64,000 bases of DNA from Desulfobacterales bacterium (lineage in GTDB: Bacteria > Desulfobacterota > Desulfobacteria > Desulfobacterales > JAAELO01). The notes under the pieces were generated by a model, which saw only the letters and a program-made list of their open reading frames with translations, was not told the DNA's origin and did not search any database. The translations under genes and the position numbers were made by a program. Positions 62,195-64,000 of the stretch are shown in pieces (the stretch's first letter is position 1; every line of letters starts with the position of its first letter). The DNA lies in contig JAAELO010000198.1 in assembly GCA_024226555.1 (NCBI GenBank), positions 86,439 to 150,438 of the forward strand, written 5' to 3'.

Positions 62195-63516
62195 TGAGGG
62201 GTATTTTTGTTTTTATATTCTTCTGTTTCTTTTTGGTTCTTATATGTGGAGCTGCATATTCAAAAGATTCTGATGATATAGCAATTGATTTGGATTTTGA
62301 AATTGAGGAAGTTGAAAAAAAACCATATTCCATTAATTTTGATTTTGAAGCAAAAGAAACAATAAAAATATTTGATAAGGACGCTCTTTTATTTAAACAA
62401 AAATATCCTGATAAAAATAATGAAGATACTTTTTTGCAGACAGATTTTGATCTGACAATTGAAGGTCAGTCTCAAATTAATATTATTAAAATGTATGGTC
62501 GTTTCAACGGAACAATCTACTATAATGAGGATGAAAACCAGGAGTCTGAAGAAAAGATCGAAGAAGCATATGTAACTATACAGCCCTCTTTCTCTCTTTC
62601 AATAGATGTAGGAAAAAAAGTGCATAAATGGGGGAAAGGATATGCTTTCAACCCATCAGCATTTTTCAGCAGACCCAAAAATATTGATGATCCTGATGCC
62701 ACACTGGAAGGATATTATTCCTTTAGTATGGACTATATAAAAAGCATGACGGGCATTTTGAAAACGGTTGCCATAACCCCTGTTATCATGCCGATCAACA
62801 GAGACTTTAATAATGAGTTTGGTTTAAAAGATGGACTTGTCTGGGGCGGAAAAATCTATTTTTTTGCCTTCAATACAGATATCGATATAATGTTTCAAAC
62901 TGGTGATATTGTTGATAACCGCATTGGGTTTGATTTCTCTAACAATCTGACCCCATCTTTTGAAATCCATGGTGATGCAGCTTTAGTTGAAGATTATAAA
63001 AAATTTATTATTGATGATAGTGGGAATACCAGTGAAAAGGACTACACAGCAATTAACTTTTTACTGGGCCTTCGTTATCTTTCAGGTTTGGACACGACTT
63101 ATATCTTTGAATATTATCGAAATGGACAAGGATATTCCTCAAAGGAGTATGAAAATTATCTCACATTAATTGAAAAAGGATATAACCAATATACAAACAC
63201 ATCAGACACAACAGATATTTTCAAAAGCAAAACATACTCCACTTATTATAATCAACAGACCGCCATGAGAGATTATCTCTATTTAAAAATTTCTCAAAAA
63301 GAACCCTTTGATTTGTTATATTTTACTCCGGCAATAACTGTTATTTATAACATAAATGACTATAGTGCATCAATAACTCCTCAGATTACATACACTCCAA
63401 TTACAAACCTTACTTTGGACATGAAAGCAGGACTCCTTTTTGGGGAGAGTAAAACCGAATACGGTGAAAAAATAAATAATGCCAGGGTACTGCTATCAAT
63501 TAAATACTATTTTTGA
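62191..63516 (+). CDS. outer-membrane beta-barrel protein (DUF1302-like)
   Basis: 441 residues with a signal peptide (about 1-25, AAYSKD). A long run of amphipathic strands ends with a terminal Phe (LLSIKYYF), as in BAM-inserted barrels. The segment DVGKKVHKWGKGYAFNPSAFF matches the GRYTITWGTGDL segment of the protein at 48910 in position and character. The start ATG overlaps the preceding stop (ATGATGA). Predicted partner of the ABC/LolA-like system. Confidence 0.82.
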   Translation: MMRGIFVFIFFCFFLVLICGAAYSKDSDDIAIDLDFEIEEVEKKPYSINFDFEAKETIKIFDKDALLFKQKYPDKNNEDTFLQTDFDLTIEGQSQINIIKMYGRFNGTIYYNEDENQESEEKIEEAYVTIQPSFSLSIDVGKKVHKWGKGYAFNPSAFFSRPKNIDDPDATLEGYYSFSMDYIKSMTGILKTVAITPVIMPINRDFNNEFGLKDGLVWGGKIYFFAFNTDIDIMFQTGDIVDNRIGFDFSNNLTPSFEIHGDAALVEDYKKFIIDDSGNTSEKDYTAINFLLGLRYLSGLDTTYIFEYYRNGQGYSSKEYENYLTLIEKGYNQYTNTSDTTDIFKSKTYSTYYNQQTAMRDYLYLKISQKEPFDLLYFTPAITVIYNINDYSASITPQITYTPITNLTLDMKAGLLFGESKTEYGEKINNARVLLSIKYYF

Positions 63517-63969
63517 ATTACAGGAAATTTTTAAAAATCGTCTTTTTAATCAAACTTCTTAAGTTGTTTAAAAAAGTGAGGATAGGGTGCAAATCTTCAC
63601 ATGGCCTTTGCAAAGGGCAAATAAAGAATATACTCCTTGTCTTTTATAAGAAAAACAAAAAACCTGAAAAACCAAACTTTTGAAAAGTTTGACAAACAGA
63701 ATAGCATAACGGTAGGTTTGCCCCTTGTCTTTTCTTTAATTCATTTTTAAGCATGTAATTTATTAAAAAATCCTGAGAAAAATACTTTAATAGTTAAAAT
63801 ATAAATAAACATTACAAGAAACCATGTAAAAAGCTTACTTCCCTAAAACTAATTTGTATTGAGAGTTTGATTGCATGTCCTTTATTAGCCTTATGTCTAA
63901 TGTATTATAAACTACAGTGAAATGCACCACATGCTTTTTGTAAATAATAAAGATATTGAAATATATTTA
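63517..63969. other. 453-bp non-coding region after the ABC operon
   Basis: At 63523-63575 it holds a degenerate arm 2 half of the dispersed element (GGAAATTTTTAAAAATCG...AATCAAACTTCTTAAGTTG). A CAAACTT/AAGTTTG hairpin lies at 63673-63691. The rest is AT-rich and holds nothing recognisable. Confidence 0.5.
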
Positions 63970-64000
63970 GGGAACCTCTAATAATTAGAATTTTGGATGA
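63970..64000. repeat. start of another dispersed element, cut by the window end
   Basis: GGGAACCTCTAATAATTAG followed by AATTTTGGATGA, an intact arm 1 terminus preceded by TTTA. The copy runs off the window. Confidence 0.85.

Noticed and set aside
2797..64000. Dispersed repeats as a CRISPR array
   Set aside because: The copies are kilobases apart, vary in length and orientation, end in inverted repeats and have target duplications. No cas gene is present.
1..64000. tRNA genes, rRNA or selenoprotein genes with in-frame UGA
   Set aside because: No cloverleaf with a GTTCRANNC loop and no conserved gene interrupted by a single in-frame TGA was found, despite the presence of selA.

Overview
The window is AT-rich chromosomal DNA from a flagellated, chemotactic, didermic bacterium. 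The best taxonomic pointers are a DVU0524-type FlgM-associated protein next to flgM, a fused uroporphyrinogen-III methyltransferase/synthase (CobA-HemD) beside hemC, selA, a DUF3365 haem protein with the GIVPIC-type tail, a C_GCAxxG_C_C protein and many lipobox or signal-peptide proteins. Together these suggest Desulfobacterota (former Deltaproteobacteria). This is inferred from gene content; no marker gene such as rRNA is present. No tRNA, rRNA, CRISPR array, prophage or transposase gene was found.

Layout. 1-3.6 kb: 3' part of a class II aldolase, a Nudix hydrolase, then a small flagellar block (sigma-28-like promoter, DVU0524-like protein, FlgM, a conserved-looking hypothetical). 3.7-9.3 kb: mazG and cvpA (minus), then phoH, 7TM-HD phosphohydrolase and ybeY (plus). 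9.7-14.9 kb: an MCP and a GGDEF protein with related membrane input domains, an AraC regulator, a DMT exporter and a pentapeptide protein. 15-17.4 kb: a large caspase-like lipoprotein. 17.9-28.3 kb: aldo/keto reductase, moaA, cobA-hemD, hemC, fmdB, gmhA, a TPR protein with a degenerate GGDEF domain, selA, a CheD-HDOD fusion and pyrF. 28.4-35.7 kb: tandem DJ-1/PfpI genes, a second MCP, a small lipoprotein, a frameshifted pseudogene and a GntR regulator. 36-45.3 kb: a tandemly duplicated unknown protein, two exported unknowns, a T4 Rnl2-type RNA ligase, arfB, cbiX, a YeiB-like protein, ada, a periplasmic binding protein, a C_GCAxxG_C_C protein and a cold-shock protein. 45.5-50.2 kb and 59.5-63.5 kb: two operons of the same design (inner-membrane transporter, LolA-like periplasmic protein, outer-membrane barrel), one built on an RND pump and one on a LolCDE-like ABC transporter. 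Between them lie a DUF3365 protein, DUF3795, a 2H phosphoesterase, a methyltransferase, an ABC-F ATPase, a SLOG-like protein, truA and a SpoU methyltransferase.

The strongest unexplained structure is a family of short (about 90-270 bp) non-coding dispersed elements. About twenty complete, eroded or solo-end copies lie between genes. They end in inverted repeats of the type GGGAAYCTCTAATAA, and six copies are flanked by perfect 4-bp direct repeats (TTAA, TTTA twice, ATCT, AGGA, TGTA). One copy is nested inside another. They have two distinct arms, are mosaic inside, carry hairpins with a compensatory base-pair change, and insert right at gene edges. One split a Shine-Dalgarno sequence and rebuilt it by target duplication; another duplicated a stop codon; others appear to donate stop codons or SD-like AGAG sequences. 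They look like MITEs mobilised in trans by a DDE transposase encoded elsewhere.
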